64,000 nt of DNA from Chitinophagaceae bacterium (lineage in GTDB: Bacteria > Bacteroidota > Bacteroidia > Chitinophagales > Chitinophagaceae): assembly GCA_025934485.1 (NCBI GenBank), contig JAICXX010000001.1, positions 1-64,000 on the forward strand, written 5' to 3'. This document shows, one piece after another, positions 9,538 through 19,009 of this stretch. The translations under genes and the position numbers were made by a program. The notes beneath the pieces are model-generated. The model did no database searches and was not told the origin of the DNA. It was given only the letters and a program-made list of their open reading frames with translations. Positions within the stretch are counted from its first letter, which is position 1. The number at the start of each line of letters is the position of its first letter.

Positions 9538-9935
9538 TGAAAATATACATTGACGAGAACATGCCGCCGCAGTTGGCCGATGGGCTGGCCATACTGGAAA
9601 AGCCAAATAATGAAGGCGTCGAGGTCTATTCCATACAAAAAGAATATGGTAGGGGTATTCAGGATGAAGACTGGATTCCGCAAGTGGGTCAGGTTAACGG
9701 TATTGTCATCACTCAGGACTCGAAAATGCAGCGAATTAAGTCCCAATTCCGCTTATTAAGAGAATATAAGTTGGGCGTCTTTTATCTGATTCCGCCAGGA
9801 AAACAAGGATATACTTATTGGGAAATGGTTGAAAAAATTATCCTCAATTGGCAGGAAATCAAAGGTTTGTCAAAAAGAAACAAACCGCCCTTCGCCTTTA
9901 GAATTACAGCGCGAAAGATTGAAAAGATAACTTGA
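9537..9935 (+). CDS. DUF5615/PIN-like protein, putative toxin
   Basis: MKIYIDENMPPQLADGL N-terminus, EDWIPQVGQVNGIVITQDSKM; start overlaps the upstream stop (tgAtg). Confidence 0.75.
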   Translation: MKIYIDENMPPQLADGLAILEKPNNEGVEVYSIQKEYGRGIQDEDWIPQVGQVNGIVITQDSKMQRIKSQFRLLREYKLGVFYLIPPGKQGYTYWEMVEKIILNWQEIKGLSKRNKPPFAFRITARKIEKIT

Positions 9936-9942
9936 TCTGCCT

Positions 9943-10974
9943 CTACACCGCGCCGGTGAACTGTTTCAGGAACCGGACATCGTTTTGGGAATAGAGCCGA
10001 AGATCGTTGATGCGGTATTTGAGCTGGGAGATGCGTTCGATACCCATTCCAAAGGCAAACCCCGTATACTTGTTGCTGTCGATGCCAAAATTCTCCAGCA
10101 TCTTAGGATGCACCATGCCGCTCCCCAGGATCTCTACCCAGCCCGTGTGTTTACAAACACTACAGCCGCTGCCACCGCAGATGCGGCAAGTGATATCCAT
10201 TTCGGCGCTGGGCTCGGTGAAAGGGAAATAGGAAGGCCGGAAACGTACTTTGATGTCCTTATCGAACATCTCCTGCACGAAGAAATAAAGCGTTTGTTTC
10301 AAATCCGCGAAAGAGACGTTTTCGTCTACATACAATCCTTCCGTTTGGTGGAAAAAACAATGCGCCCGGGCGCTGATGGTTTCATTGCGATACACCCGTC
10401 CCGGACAGATGATCCGGATCGGCGGTTTCTGCCGCTCCATGGTCCTGGCCTGTACGCTGCTGGTGTGGGTGCGAAGAAGCCAGTCCGGATTTTGATGGAT
10501 GTAAAATGTATCCTGCATATCCCGCGCCGGATGGTTCTCGGGCAGGTTGAGGGCTGTAAAGTTGTGCCAGTCGTCTTCGATCTCCGGTCCTTCGGCTACG
10601 GCAAAACCCAGACGGCCGAAGATCTTCACGATTTGATCGCGCACCAGCGTGATAGGATGATGCGTACCCAGCGGAAGCGTGTCGCCGGGCAGGCTCAGAT
10701 CGATATTCCGAACGGGACCGGTGGCAGAGGAACCGAGACTATTCTTCCAATCTTCGTATTTCGACTCTGCCACTTGCTTGAACGCATTGAGGACGGCGCC
10801 GAAAGCCTTTTTTTGATCGTTCGGGACATTTTTCATCTCCGTGAAGAGTCCTTTGACGATGCCTTTGGTACCCAGAAACTTGATGCGATAAGCTTCCAGG
10901 GCATCGACCCCATCAGGAACGATAGCGGCGATCTCCTGCTTGTATTGCTCAATTTGCTGTAACAATTGGTCCAT
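9943..10974 (-). CDS. pheS: Phenylalanyl-tRNA synthetase alpha subunit
   Basis: HPITLVRDQIVKIFGRLGFAVAEGPEIEDDWHNFTALN, CRICGGSGCSVCKHTGWVEILGSGMVHP, GFAFGMGIERI. Confidence 0.98.
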   Translation of the reverse strand: MDQLLQQIEQYKQEIAAIVPDGVDALEAYRIKFLGTKGIVKGLFTEMKNVPNDQKKAFGAVLNAFKQVAESKYEDWKNSLGSSATGPVRNIDLSLPGDTLPLGTHHPITLVRDQIVKIFGRLGFAVAEGPEIEDDWHNFTALNLPENHPARDMQDTFYIHQNPDWLLRTHTSSVQARTMERQKPPIRIICPGRVYRNETISARAHCFFHQTEGLYVDENVSFADLKQTLYFFVQEMFDKDIKVRFRPSYFPFTEPSAEMDITCRICGGSGCSVCKHTGWVEILGSGMVHPKMLENFGIDSNKYTGFAFGMGIERISQLKYRINDLRLYSQNDVRFLKQFTGAV

Positions 10975-11011
10975 AGTGCGAAGATACGTAAGTTTGCCGC
11001 AAACGTAATCC

Positions 11012-12148
11012 ATGTCGCCCAACCTGCATATCAGCGATTTCCTCGATTCTGTGAGCCTGGCCGAACTGTCGCAGGACCAGGGATATAGGGACGGACAGGT
11101 AGGTAAGATCATCGACCTCTATGACGAAGGTTTTCCGGATGTTTATGCGGCGGATCTTGTGCTCGTAGGCTGCGAAGAGACACGGGGCCTCGGCCGCGAC
11201 AAACGCGAATCCGGCGGCCCGGATGCCATCCGGGAACAGTTCTATCAACTTTATTATTGGCATCATGATATCAAACTGGCCGATGTCGGCAATATCCGCG
11301 CCGGCGCAACGCTGAGCGATACCTATGCGGCGCTGAAAACGGTGCTGCGCGAGATCACGGCCATCGGGAAAACGGCCGTCGTCCTGGGCGGTTCGCATGA
11401 CCTCACCCTTGCGCAATACTATACCTATGCGGATAAAAAACACATCGTCGAGGCGACGGGTGTCGATGCCCTCATCGATCTGGACATCCACTCCCAACAC
11501 CGCAGCGACAATTTCCTGATGGAGATGCTCACTCACGAGCCCAACTATATCCATCATTATAATCATATCGGTTTCCAGAGCTATTACGTGCACCCGCATA
11601 TGCTGGAGACCATGGACAAGCTGCGCTTCGATTGTTTCCGGCTGGGCAGCGTGAAAGACAACATCGAGGAGATGGAGCCGGTGATCCGCAATTCACACCT
11701 CTTCTCCTTCGATATATCCGCTATCGCCAATGCCTTTGCACCGGCCAATCAGTTATCGCCAAACGGTTTCAACGGCGAAGAAGCGTGCATCCTCATGCGT
11801 TATGCCGGACTGAGCCACAACGTCAACACCGTAGGCATCTACGGGTATATGCCGGGTAAGGATAAGGAGCGATTGACGGCGCGGCAGATCAGCCATATGC
11901 TCTGGTATCTCATCGACGGCAAAAGCAAGGGACGCCGTGAGGCCGCATTGTCCGACCGGGATCTCTTTGTCGAATACCATACTGCTTTCGCTTCTGTGGA
12001 AACCACCTTTCTGCAAAGTAAAAAGACACAGCGCTGGTGGATGCAGCTCCCCGATAGCAAATACATCGCCTGCAGCTACCAGGATTATCTGCTGGCCAGC
12101 AGCAACGAGATCCCCGAACGCTGGCTCCGGGCGCAGGAACGGGGGTAA
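11012..12148 (+). CDS. Arginase/formimidoylglutamase-fold protein with altered metal-ligand motifs
   Basis: VVLGGSHDLTLAQY, ALIDLDIHSQH, LFSFDISAIANAFAPAN at the positions of the canonical arginase motifs. Confidence 0.85.
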   Translation: MSPNLHISDFLDSVSLAELSQDQGYRDGQVGKIIDLYDEGFPDVYAADLVLVGCEETRGLGRDKRESGGPDAIREQFYQLYYWHHDIKLADVGNIRAGATLSDTYAALKTVLREITAIGKTAVVLGGSHDLTLAQYYTYADKKHIVEATGVDALIDLDIHSQHRSDNFLMEMLTHEPNYIHHYNHIGFQSYYVHPHMLETMDKLRFDCFRLGSVKDNIEEMEPVIRNSHLFSFDISAIANAFAPANQLSPNGFNGEEACILMRYAGLSHNVNTVGIYGYMPGKDKERLTARQISHMLWYLIDGKSKGRREAALSDRDLFVEYHTAFASVETTFLQSKKTQRWWMQLPDSKYIACSYQDYLLASSNEIPERWLRAQERG

Positions 12149-12165
12149 GATCGTATATTGCAGGT

Positions 12166-13554
12166 ATGAAGAAGCTCGCCACCCTCCTGCTCTTACCCGT
12201 TATACTTTTCGGTTGCGCCACGTCGCATACAGCCGGTTCGGCTCCCGAAAAACATTCCAAAGATCCGTTGATGCAATTCACCGAGGATTCGCTGCTGAGC
12301 CAGCCCGGCCTCCTGCCGGCACAGGTGGGCCTCTGTCTTTATGACCCCGCTTCGTCGACCTACAAATTCGACTACCAGGGTGACAAATACTTTATGCCCG
12401 CCAGCAACACCAAGCTCTTTTCGCTGTATGCCGGTTTGAGCCATCTTGGCGACTCGCTCGTAGGCATGCGGTATTGGGATGCAGACACCGCGCTTTTCGT
12501 GATAGCCTCGGGCGACCCCACGTTCCTGCACCCTGAATTTCCCGACCAGCCTGTGATCCGGTTTTTACAGCAGGTTCACAAACCCATTTATATTACGGAG
12601 GCCAACTGGCAGGATAAGCCCTTTGGCCGCGGCTGGGCCTGGGACGACTATAACGACGATTATATGCCCGAGCGCAGCGCGTTTCCGGTATATGGCAACC
12701 TCATCCGCTGGATCTATGATACGACCTCGCAGAGTTTCTATTCGATTCCCGACATCGACTGGCCCGTAAAGTTCTCGCCGGATTCGTCGAAGCAGGGTTT
12801 TTCCGTCCGTCGGGACGTCCATAACAATGTATTCACGATCACCGAAGGTAAGGGGCGCGTGCGGGAACAGGATGTCCCCTTTATCACGGACGGGAGCGCT
12901 TCCGCTGCGCTGTTGCTGAAAGACACGGTGGGGCGGGCTGTCGCGGTGGGTACGCTGCCCGGGCACAGATACGGGCTTCCGCCGGGGATTACCCAGTTTT
13001 CGCAGCAGGACCTGCTCCGGGCGGGCTACAATGTCGTGCATTCGCGTCCTCTGGATTCTTTGTTCAGGCCGATGATGTACAACAGCGACAACTTCTTTGC
13101 CGAACAGACCCTGCTGATGGTGAGCAACGAACTGCTGGGTAAGATGAACGATGGCCGTATCATCGATACCCTGCTCTCCACCGATCTCAAAGGACTGCCC
13201 CAGCGACCCATTTGGGTGGACGGGTGCGGCCTCAGCCGGAATGATCTCTTCACCCCGCGCGATTTCGTTTGGCTGCTGGATACCATGCAAAAGCGGTTTG
13301 GCTTGAACCGGATGAAAGGTATCCTGCCGACGGGCGGCACCGGTACCCTCGCCAGCTACTATCACGATGACGTGGGGTTTATCTATGCCAAGACCGGCAG
13401 CCTCAGCGGTGTCGTTGCGCTCAGCGGCTATCTGATCACCAGAAAGAACCACCTGCTGCTGTTCTCGATCCTGATCAATAATTATATCGGCAGCGGCGTG
13501 ACGGTCCGGCGGAATATGGAGAAGTGGATCCATAAAGTGCGGGAGATGTACTAA
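12166..13554 (+). CDS. dacB: D-alanyl-D-alanine carboxypeptidase/endopeptidase, PBP4 (DacB) type, lipoprotein-like
   Basis: ASNTK (SxxK), NSDNFFAEQ (SxN), AKTGSLSG (KTG); lipobox LFGCATS. Confidence 0.92.
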   Translation: MKKLATLLLLPVILFGCATSHTAGSAPEKHSKDPLMQFTEDSLLSQPGLLPAQVGLCLYDPASSTYKFDYQGDKYFMPASNTKLFSLYAGLSHLGDSLVGMRYWDADTALFVIASGDPTFLHPEFPDQPVIRFLQQVHKPIYITEANWQDKPFGRGWAWDDYNDDYMPERSAFPVYGNLIRWIYDTTSQSFYSIPDIDWPVKFSPDSSKQGFSVRRDVHNNVFTITEGKGRVREQDVPFITDGSASAALLLKDTVGRAVAVGTLPGHRYGLPPGITQFSQQDLLRAGYNVVHSRPLDSLFRPMMYNSDNFFAEQTLLMVSNELLGKMNDGRIIDTLLSTDLKGLPQRPIWVDGCGLSRNDLFTPRDFVWLLDTMQKRFGLNRMKGILPTGGTGTLASYYHDDVGFIYAKTGSLSGVVALSGYLITRKNHLLLFSILINNYIGSGVTVRRNMEKWIHKVREMY

Positions 13555-13628
13555 TTTTTGCTTTTACCCAACGTTTTTCCAAGCATAGCCGTACGTTTGG
13601 GAGGATCAATCCTCTTAACCGTTAAATT

Positions 13629-15044
13629 ATGTTTATGAAGAACAAGTTTTACACCTTTATCTTACTGATCTTATGTTGCGGGTGGTGGACCGCCCGCGCG
13701 CAGGACTCTACCACTGCGTGCAATGCACAGTTTTCCGCCTCGGTGAGCGGTAACACGGTCGCTTTGAGGGCGGTGGACTCTGCTGCCTGGGTTCAGCATC
13801 TATGGATTTTCGGCGACACCAGCCAGCTTGGCTATGGTCCGTACGTGACGGCGACCCATACCTATAGTCATCCGGGCACCTATCGGGTGACCCATTTGGT
13901 TCGCGATTCGGCTGTGGGCTGTTTCGATTCATCGTCGCAGCTGGTCACTATCGGTGCGCCGCCGCCGCAGTGCAGCATCACTTTTATGTATAGCCACGAC
14001 AGCACCCGGCCGGGCCAGCCGTATTATTTCTATGCCCAGCCGAATCTGGGAGGTGCCTCCGCGGATACGGTTACGTGGAGGGTAAACGATACCATCGCCG
14101 GCACGGGCGACACGCTGGTCCGGGTATTACCCAACGGCGCCTCCAACGTCTGTGCGAATTTGGTGACCAGCTCGGGTTGCCAGAGCCAGTTTTGCCAGAC
14201 GATCGTTGTCGGCGATACCACGACGACACCTCCGCCACCCACCTGCAGCGTGAATGTTACCTACAGTCACGACAGCACCCAGCCGAATCAGCCATACATT
14301 TTCTTTGCTCAGCCGTCGCTGGCCGGCGCCACTTCGGACTCGGTTATCTGGCGGGTTAACGATACCATCGCCGGCATTGGCGATACCCTCGTCCGCGTTT
14401 TACACAATGGCATGAATACCGTCTGCGCGAACCTGGTCACCAATCTGGGGTGTCAAAGCCAGGCATGTGTCGCCATCCTGGTCGGCGATACCACGCCGCC
14501 GCCGCCGCCGCCACCCGCTTGCAGCATCAGCGTTACGGTAAGCCACGATAGCACCCGGCCGAATCAGCCCTATACGTTCAACGCGTTTGCGTCTATAGAC
14601 TCCGCCACCTCCGATTCGATCACCTGGTCGGTGAATGGTACCGCTGTGGGTACGGGTACTTCGCTTACACGTAGTTTCAGCAACGGAACCTACACGGTAT
14701 GTGCGGCGCTGGTTACCAATTTAGGTTGCACGAGCACGTCTTGCCAAACGATCACCGCCACGGATTCAACGGCGACGCCGCCGGACACCGCCGGCCAGCC
14801 GATCCGCTGTTTCCCCAACCCTGCATACAGCTCGACCAATGTCATCATCACGCTTAAAGCTCCGACGATGATCTATGTACGGGTCTACAATAGCATGGGC
14901 GGTGAGGTGGAAGAAAAGACCGTTTCCGGTTTCAGGGGTGCAAATATTATAAACGTGCCGCTGGGCTCGCTGCAACAAGGCATCTACTATATCCAGCTGC
15001 AATACGGCAATGAACTTAAACGCAGCAGGATACAGAAATTATAG
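13629..15044 (+). CDS. Secreted PKD-type repeat protein with a T9SS-like C-terminal sorting domain
   Basis: Signal peptide; PKD motif (WIFGDTSQLGYGPYVTATHTYSHPGTYRVTHLV); three internal repeats; C-terminus CFPNPAYSSTNVIITL...GIYYIQLQYGNELKRSRIQKL. Confidence 0.85.
   Translation: MFMKNKFYTFILLILCCGWWTARAQDSTTACNAQFSASVSGNTVALRAVDSAAWVQHLWIFGDTSQLGYGPYVTATHTYSHPGTYRVTHLVRDSAVGCFDSSSQLVTIGAPPPQCSITFMYSHDSTRPGQPYYFYAQPNLGGASADTVTWRVNDTIAGTGDTLVRVLPNGASNVCANLVTSSGCQSQFCQTIVVGDTTTTPPPPTCSVNVTYSHDSTQPNQPYIFFAQPSLAGATSDSVIWRVNDTIAGIGDTLVRVLHNGMNTVCANLVTNLGCQSQACVAILVGDTTPPPPPPPACSISVTVSHDSTRPNQPYTFNAFASIDSATSDSITWSVNGTAVGTGTSLTRSFSNGTYTVCAALVTNLGCTSTSCQTITATDSTATPPDTAGQPIRCFPNPAYSSTNVIITLKAPTMIYVRVYNSMGGEVEEKTVSGFRGANIINVPLGSLQQGIYYIQLQYGNELKRSRIQKL
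13971..14768 (+). repeat. Three internal coding repeats of about 273/276/249 bp (CSI/V...SHDSTxPxQPYxF...) with polyproline linkers
   Basis: Repeat starts at 13971, 14244 and 14520. Confidence 0.85.
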
Positions 15045-15052
15045 GCAGGACG

Positions 15053-15607
15053 TTGTATTCAAGAGAGGATGACATACAAATAATAATCCAGGGTTGCCTC
15101 AAAAACAACCGAAGGGCGCAGGAGGAGCTCTACAAGCGATATTATCCTGCGATGATGGCGCTTTGTCTCCGCTATTTGCGGGATCGCCAGGATGCGCTGG
15201 AAGTTTTGAATGATGCCCTATTGAAAGTTTACAAGCAAATGGGCCGCTTTGATCCAACCAAAGCGGCCCTTTATACCTGGATGCGAGCGATCGTGATCAA
15301 TACGGCGCTCGATGCGCTGCGGAGGCAAAAGGCGTTACGTGACAGGGAGATGATGCCCGAGGAGGAGGAACAACCCGGCGTCGACAACAAGGCGATCGCC
15401 AAGCTCAGCGGTAACGAATTATTGGGTGTCATCCGGCAGCTGCCCGCGACTACCCGGACGGTATTCAATCTCTATGTCGTCGATGGGTATGCGCACAAGG
15501 AGATCGGGGCTTTGCTATCGATCAGCGAGGGTACAAGCCGGTGGCATCTCAATGATGCGCGACGGCAGCTTAAGATGATCTTAAACCTTATGGAACCGAA
15601 AACTTAA
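15053..15607 (+). CDS. ECF-type RNA polymerase sigma factor
   Basis: Region 2 (AQEELYKRYYPAMMALCLRYLRDRQDALEVLNDALLKVYK) and region 4 (QLPATTRTVFNLYVVDGYAHKEIGALLSISEGTSRWHLNDARRQLK); TTG start. Confidence 0.92.
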   Translation: MYSREDDIQIIIQGCLKNNRRAQEELYKRYYPAMMALCLRYLRDRQDALEVLNDALLKVYKQMGRFDPTKAALYTWMRAIVINTALDALRRQKALRDREMMPEEEEQPGVDNKAIAKLSGNELLGVIRQLPATTRTVFNLYVVDGYAHKEIGALLSISEGTSRWHLNDARRQLKMILNLMEPKT

Positions 15608-17025
15608 TGGATAGACAGCCACATAATAACCTTTGGGCTGAGAAGCTGTTGCAGGTGTCCATGCCGGATAGCGGTGAGGCCTGGGCTGGTATGGAAGTCA
15701 TCCTTGACCGTGAGCTGCAGCAACGTTTACGGAGCGATTGGCGGAGGTGGCTGCTCGTGCTCCTTTTGTTGCTTCTGCTTATCGGCGTCTGCAATTGTCC
15801 GGGGCGTGGGCGTCTTTTCCATCGTTCGGGGCACGACTCCCGCATTTCCGGTGCTCTCCCTGCGACCCCGGCGAAGGCCCCGGCCGGCGGGAACCCGGCG
15901 AGCCCGGCTACGGCGACGCCTGTGAGTCCGGAAAATCCCGTGGTACAGTCTCCCGCGACTGCCGCGAACCCGGCGGCTCCTGAACCAACCACGCGTGCGA
16001 CCCGGCACAACCGGCGGACCCTTGCAGTCACGCCATCCGGGCGGCCGACGCCCGCAGCGCCACGCGGATCATCCGGGTCCGCCACACCCACAGCCTTTGG
16101 CGACGTCACACAGACCGCGCCGGATGGCTCACCGGTTGCGAAAACCTCCTTTCGGCGGCCACCGGCGAAGAGCAATCTAACCGCTGCCGGGGACACGGTC
16201 ACAAAGAAGAACGTCCCCGCCGCCAGCGATACGGCTGGGAAGAAGAGCACACCCGTGTTGCCAAAAGCCGTGTCGCGCAAAGACAGCTTGCACAGGAAAC
16301 CGCCCCCGCCCCCGCAGGAAGAGGACCAAAAGGAAAAAGACCATGGCTGGGTCTTTGGCATCGGCCTCAATCAGTTCTTTCCTATTGGCGGTCAAAGAGG
16401 CTCGACCTACAACGCGGATGGCCTCACGGGCACGCTAAGCGACTATCTGCCGGTGCCGATGATCCGCTATTACTTCAATCACAAGGCTTATCTCCAGGTG
16501 GAAGCACAGCTCAACACGCCACAGGCCACGAAGAAGAACCTTGTCTTCAACTCTGTGCTACACGACAGCACTTCCATACCCGGGGAAAATGTACAGACGT
16601 CAGCGACCCTTCAGCAGCTCTATTATTTCAATATCCCGCTGAGTTTTCACTATGCGGTGACGGACGAGCTGAACATCGGGACTGGTCTCCAGTTCTCTCA
16701 TTTGGGCAATGCTATCGGCAATTTCGACAGCACACTTACGAATTTGAGGACGCTGGAGGTAACGAATCCAAAGGACACGAAGAGCTTCAAAGACGATACG
16801 CTTTATCGGCGCATCAGGACGAACGAGTTCCGGTTCCTGGTAGATGCCAGCTACACCTGGAAGCATATTGTCCTGGGAGTGCGGTATAACCAAGCGCTGA
16901 GCAAGTTCATCAATGTCCCGCTGCCCACGGGAGGAAGTACGCAGTCGCGCAATAGCTCGCTACAGATCTATGTGCGGTATATCTTATGGGATACGCGGAA
17001 AAAGAAGAAGCAGGGGCCGCCGTAG
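15607..17025 (+). CDS. Single-TM, Pro/Ala/Thr-linker protein with an outer-membrane beta-barrel-like C-terminus
   Basis: About 47-aa N-terminus, TM stretch WLLVLLLLLLLIGVC, low-complexity linker, then amphipathic beta-strand-rich domain (WVFGIGLNQFFPIGGQRG...FRFLVDASYTWKHIVLGVRYNQALS...SLQIYVRYILWD). Confidence 0.8.
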   Translation: MDRQPHNNLWAEKLLQVSMPDSGEAWAGMEVILDRELQQRLRSDWRRWLLVLLLLLLLIGVCNCPGRGRLFHRSGHDSRISGALPATPAKAPAGGNPASPATATPVSPENPVVQSPATAANPAAPEPTTRATRHNRRTLAVTPSGRPTPAAPRGSSGSATPTAFGDVTQTAPDGSPVAKTSFRRPPAKSNLTAAGDTVTKKNVPAASDTAGKKSTPVLPKAVSRKDSLHRKPPPPPQEEDQKEKDHGWVFGIGLNQFFPIGGQRGSTYNADGLTGTLSDYLPVPMIRYYFNHKAYLQVEAQLNTPQATKKNLVFNSVLHDSTSIPGENVQTSATLQQLYYFNIPLSFHYAVTDELNIGTGLQFSHLGNAIGNFDSTLTNLRTLEVTNPKDTKSFKDDTLYRRIRTNEFRFLVDASYTWKHIVLGVRYNQALSKFINVPLPTGGSTQSRNSSLQIYVRYILWDTRKKKKQGPP

Positions 17026-17041
17026 GCTCCGTAGCCGGGAT

Positions 17042-18973
17042 CTACCGCCCGAATAGTTTTTCTACATAATCTTTTTTGAACTCGATGTAGGTGGGATCGC
17101 CGCCGGGGGTGACATTGTGTTGCGCACAGGCAAACAGCCCGTCTACCAGGGTCCGCATCTCCCTTTCGGTTAGGAGCGTACCCGCTTTGATAGAACCCTG
17201 CCGGGCGAGGCTGCGGATCAACTTCTCCCGCCGCGAGAACCGGATCTCGCTGGTAAAATTCTTGTATTGTTCGAGCAGGCTTTCCATGGCGACCTTTTCG
17301 TTGCCCTGAGAAGTGTCGCCTGGCGTCCCCTGGATAATGAAACTATCCTTTCCAAAGGGCTCGATACTATAGCCCAGGGGTTGCAGATCGGGCAGCAGCT
17401 CGGTGAGCAGGATCGCGTCGGGGGCGCCAAGCGTCAGCGTCACGGGGAACAGGCTCTTCTGGCTGGGGATATGTTGGCCTATCGAAGCTTCCTTATAGCG
17501 TTCATAGAGGATGCGTTCATGTGCCGCCTGTTGATGGATGAGGATAAAGCTCCGGTTGGTCGGTGTCACGATGTAGGTGGCGAGCAATTGCTGCAATGGC
17601 GCATTTTCGATGGGCATGATACGGTTTGGCGTCGCCGTCATCCAGCTTTCGCCAGCCGCGCCGGACCCGCCACTCGTTGCGCCATCGCCCGATGAGGCTG
17701 AGTCACCCGGCGAACCCACGCCCGAAACTGAACCCGCGCCCGAAGCCGAACCCCCGGCCGCATAGCCGGTCTTCTTATCGGCGGGTCCCTCGTAGAAATC
17801 CTTCCAGTGGCGAAGCTCGCTTTTGTTGGTAGGCTCGATGAGGTGCGCCTGGTTCTTTTGCGTAAATGTCTTGTATAAGGAGCTGGAAGTAACCTCCGCC
17901 TTCTTCTCGTCCGACACCGGCTTGCTTATTGCATCGAGCCGCTGGATATTGGGGTCGAGATCGAAGTCCAGCGTCGGCGTAATGCTGAACTGTGCCAGCG
18001 CATGTTTCACCGCCGCCTGGACGAAGGCATAAACGATCTTCTCGTCTTCGAATTTGATCTCCTGCTTCGTAGGATGAACGTTGACGTCTACTTGCTGTGG
18101 ATCGAGATCGATAAAAAGCGTATACAGCGGGAACGCATCCCGCGGGATCATGTCCGTAAAGGCACTCATGATCGCATGATTGAGATACGCACTGCGGATG
18201 AACCGGTTGTTCACAAAGAAATATTGGTCGCCGCGCGTCTTCTTGGCCGTCTCCGGCTTGCCGACGAAACCATAGATATTCAGGTAGTCGGTGTTCTCCT
18301 GGACCGAGACCAGCTTGCTTGCATAGGAGTTGCCCAGGATCTGCACCGCGCGTTGTTTGAGGCTTCCTTTTTCAAGATGCATCATCTCCTGGCCGTTCGA
18401 TGAAAGCGAGAAAAAGATCGCCGGGAAAGCCAGCGCTACGCGCGTAAATTCGTCGACGATATGCCGCATCTCGGAGGGGTTGCTCTTCAAAAAATTCCGG
18501 CGCGCGGGCACGTTGAAGAAAAGGTTCTTCATGCAAATGCTGGTGCCCGTGGCCATGGCCACCGGCTCCTGTCGTATGACACGGCTGTTCTCGATCTCGA
18601 CACACACGCCCATTTCGTCCTCGGCCCGTCGTGTCCGGAGCTCCACCTGGGCGACGGCGGCGATGGAAGCCAGCGCTTCGCCGCGAAACCCCATCGTCCT
18701 GATATGAAAGAGATCGTCGATATTCCTGATCTTCGAGGTGGCATGCCGTTCGAAGGCCATGCGTGCATCCGTCTCGCTCATCCCTTTGCCGTTGTCGACC
18801 ACCTGGATCAGCGCCTTCCCTGCGTCCTGCACGAAAAGCCGGATCTCGGTGGCGCCCGCATCCACGGCATTCTCCAACAGCTCTTTCACGGCGCTGCCCG
18901 GCCGCTGGATGACCTCTCCGGCGGCTATCTGGTTGGCGATGTTATCGGGCAATAATTGAATGATGTCTGGCAA
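17042..18973 (-). CDS. mutL: DNA mismatch repair protein MutL
   Basis: LLENAVDAGATEIRL, VVDNGKGMSE, TMGFRGEALASIAAV; C-terminal FACAQHNVTPGGDPTYIEF. Confidence 0.97.
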   Translation of the reverse strand: MPDIIQLLPDNIANQIAAGEVIQRPGSAVKELLENAVDAGATEIRLFVQDAGKALIQVVDNGKGMSETDARMAFERHATSKIRNIDDLFHIRTMGFRGEALASIAAVAQVELRTRRAEDEMGVCVEIENSRVIRQEPVAMATGTSICMKNLFFNVPARRNFLKSNPSEMRHIVDEFTRVALAFPAIFFSLSSNGQEMMHLEKGSLKQRAVQILGNSYASKLVSVQENTDYLNIYGFVGKPETAKKTRGDQYFFVNNRFIRSAYLNHAIMSAFTDMIPRDAFPLYTLFIDLDPQQVDVNVHPTKQEIKFEDEKIVYAFVQAAVKHALAQFSITPTLDFDLDPNIQRLDAISKPVSDEKKAEVTSSSLYKTFTQKNQAHLIEPTNKSELRHWKDFYEGPADKKTGYAAGGSASGAGSVSGVGSPGDSASSGDGATSGGSGAAGESWMTATPNRIMPIENAPLQQLLATYIVTPTNRSFILIHQQAAHERILYERYKEASIGQHIPSQKSLFPVTLTLGAPDAILLTELLPDLQPLGYSIEPFGKDSFIIQGTPGDTSQGNEKVAMESLLEQYKNFTSEIRFSRREKLIRSLARQGSIKAGTLLTEREMRTLVDGLFACAQHNVTPGGDPTYIEFKKDYVEKLFGR

Positions 18974-19009
18974 TTCTACCTTAATTTGTGTGCAATTTAC
19001 CTCCTATAT

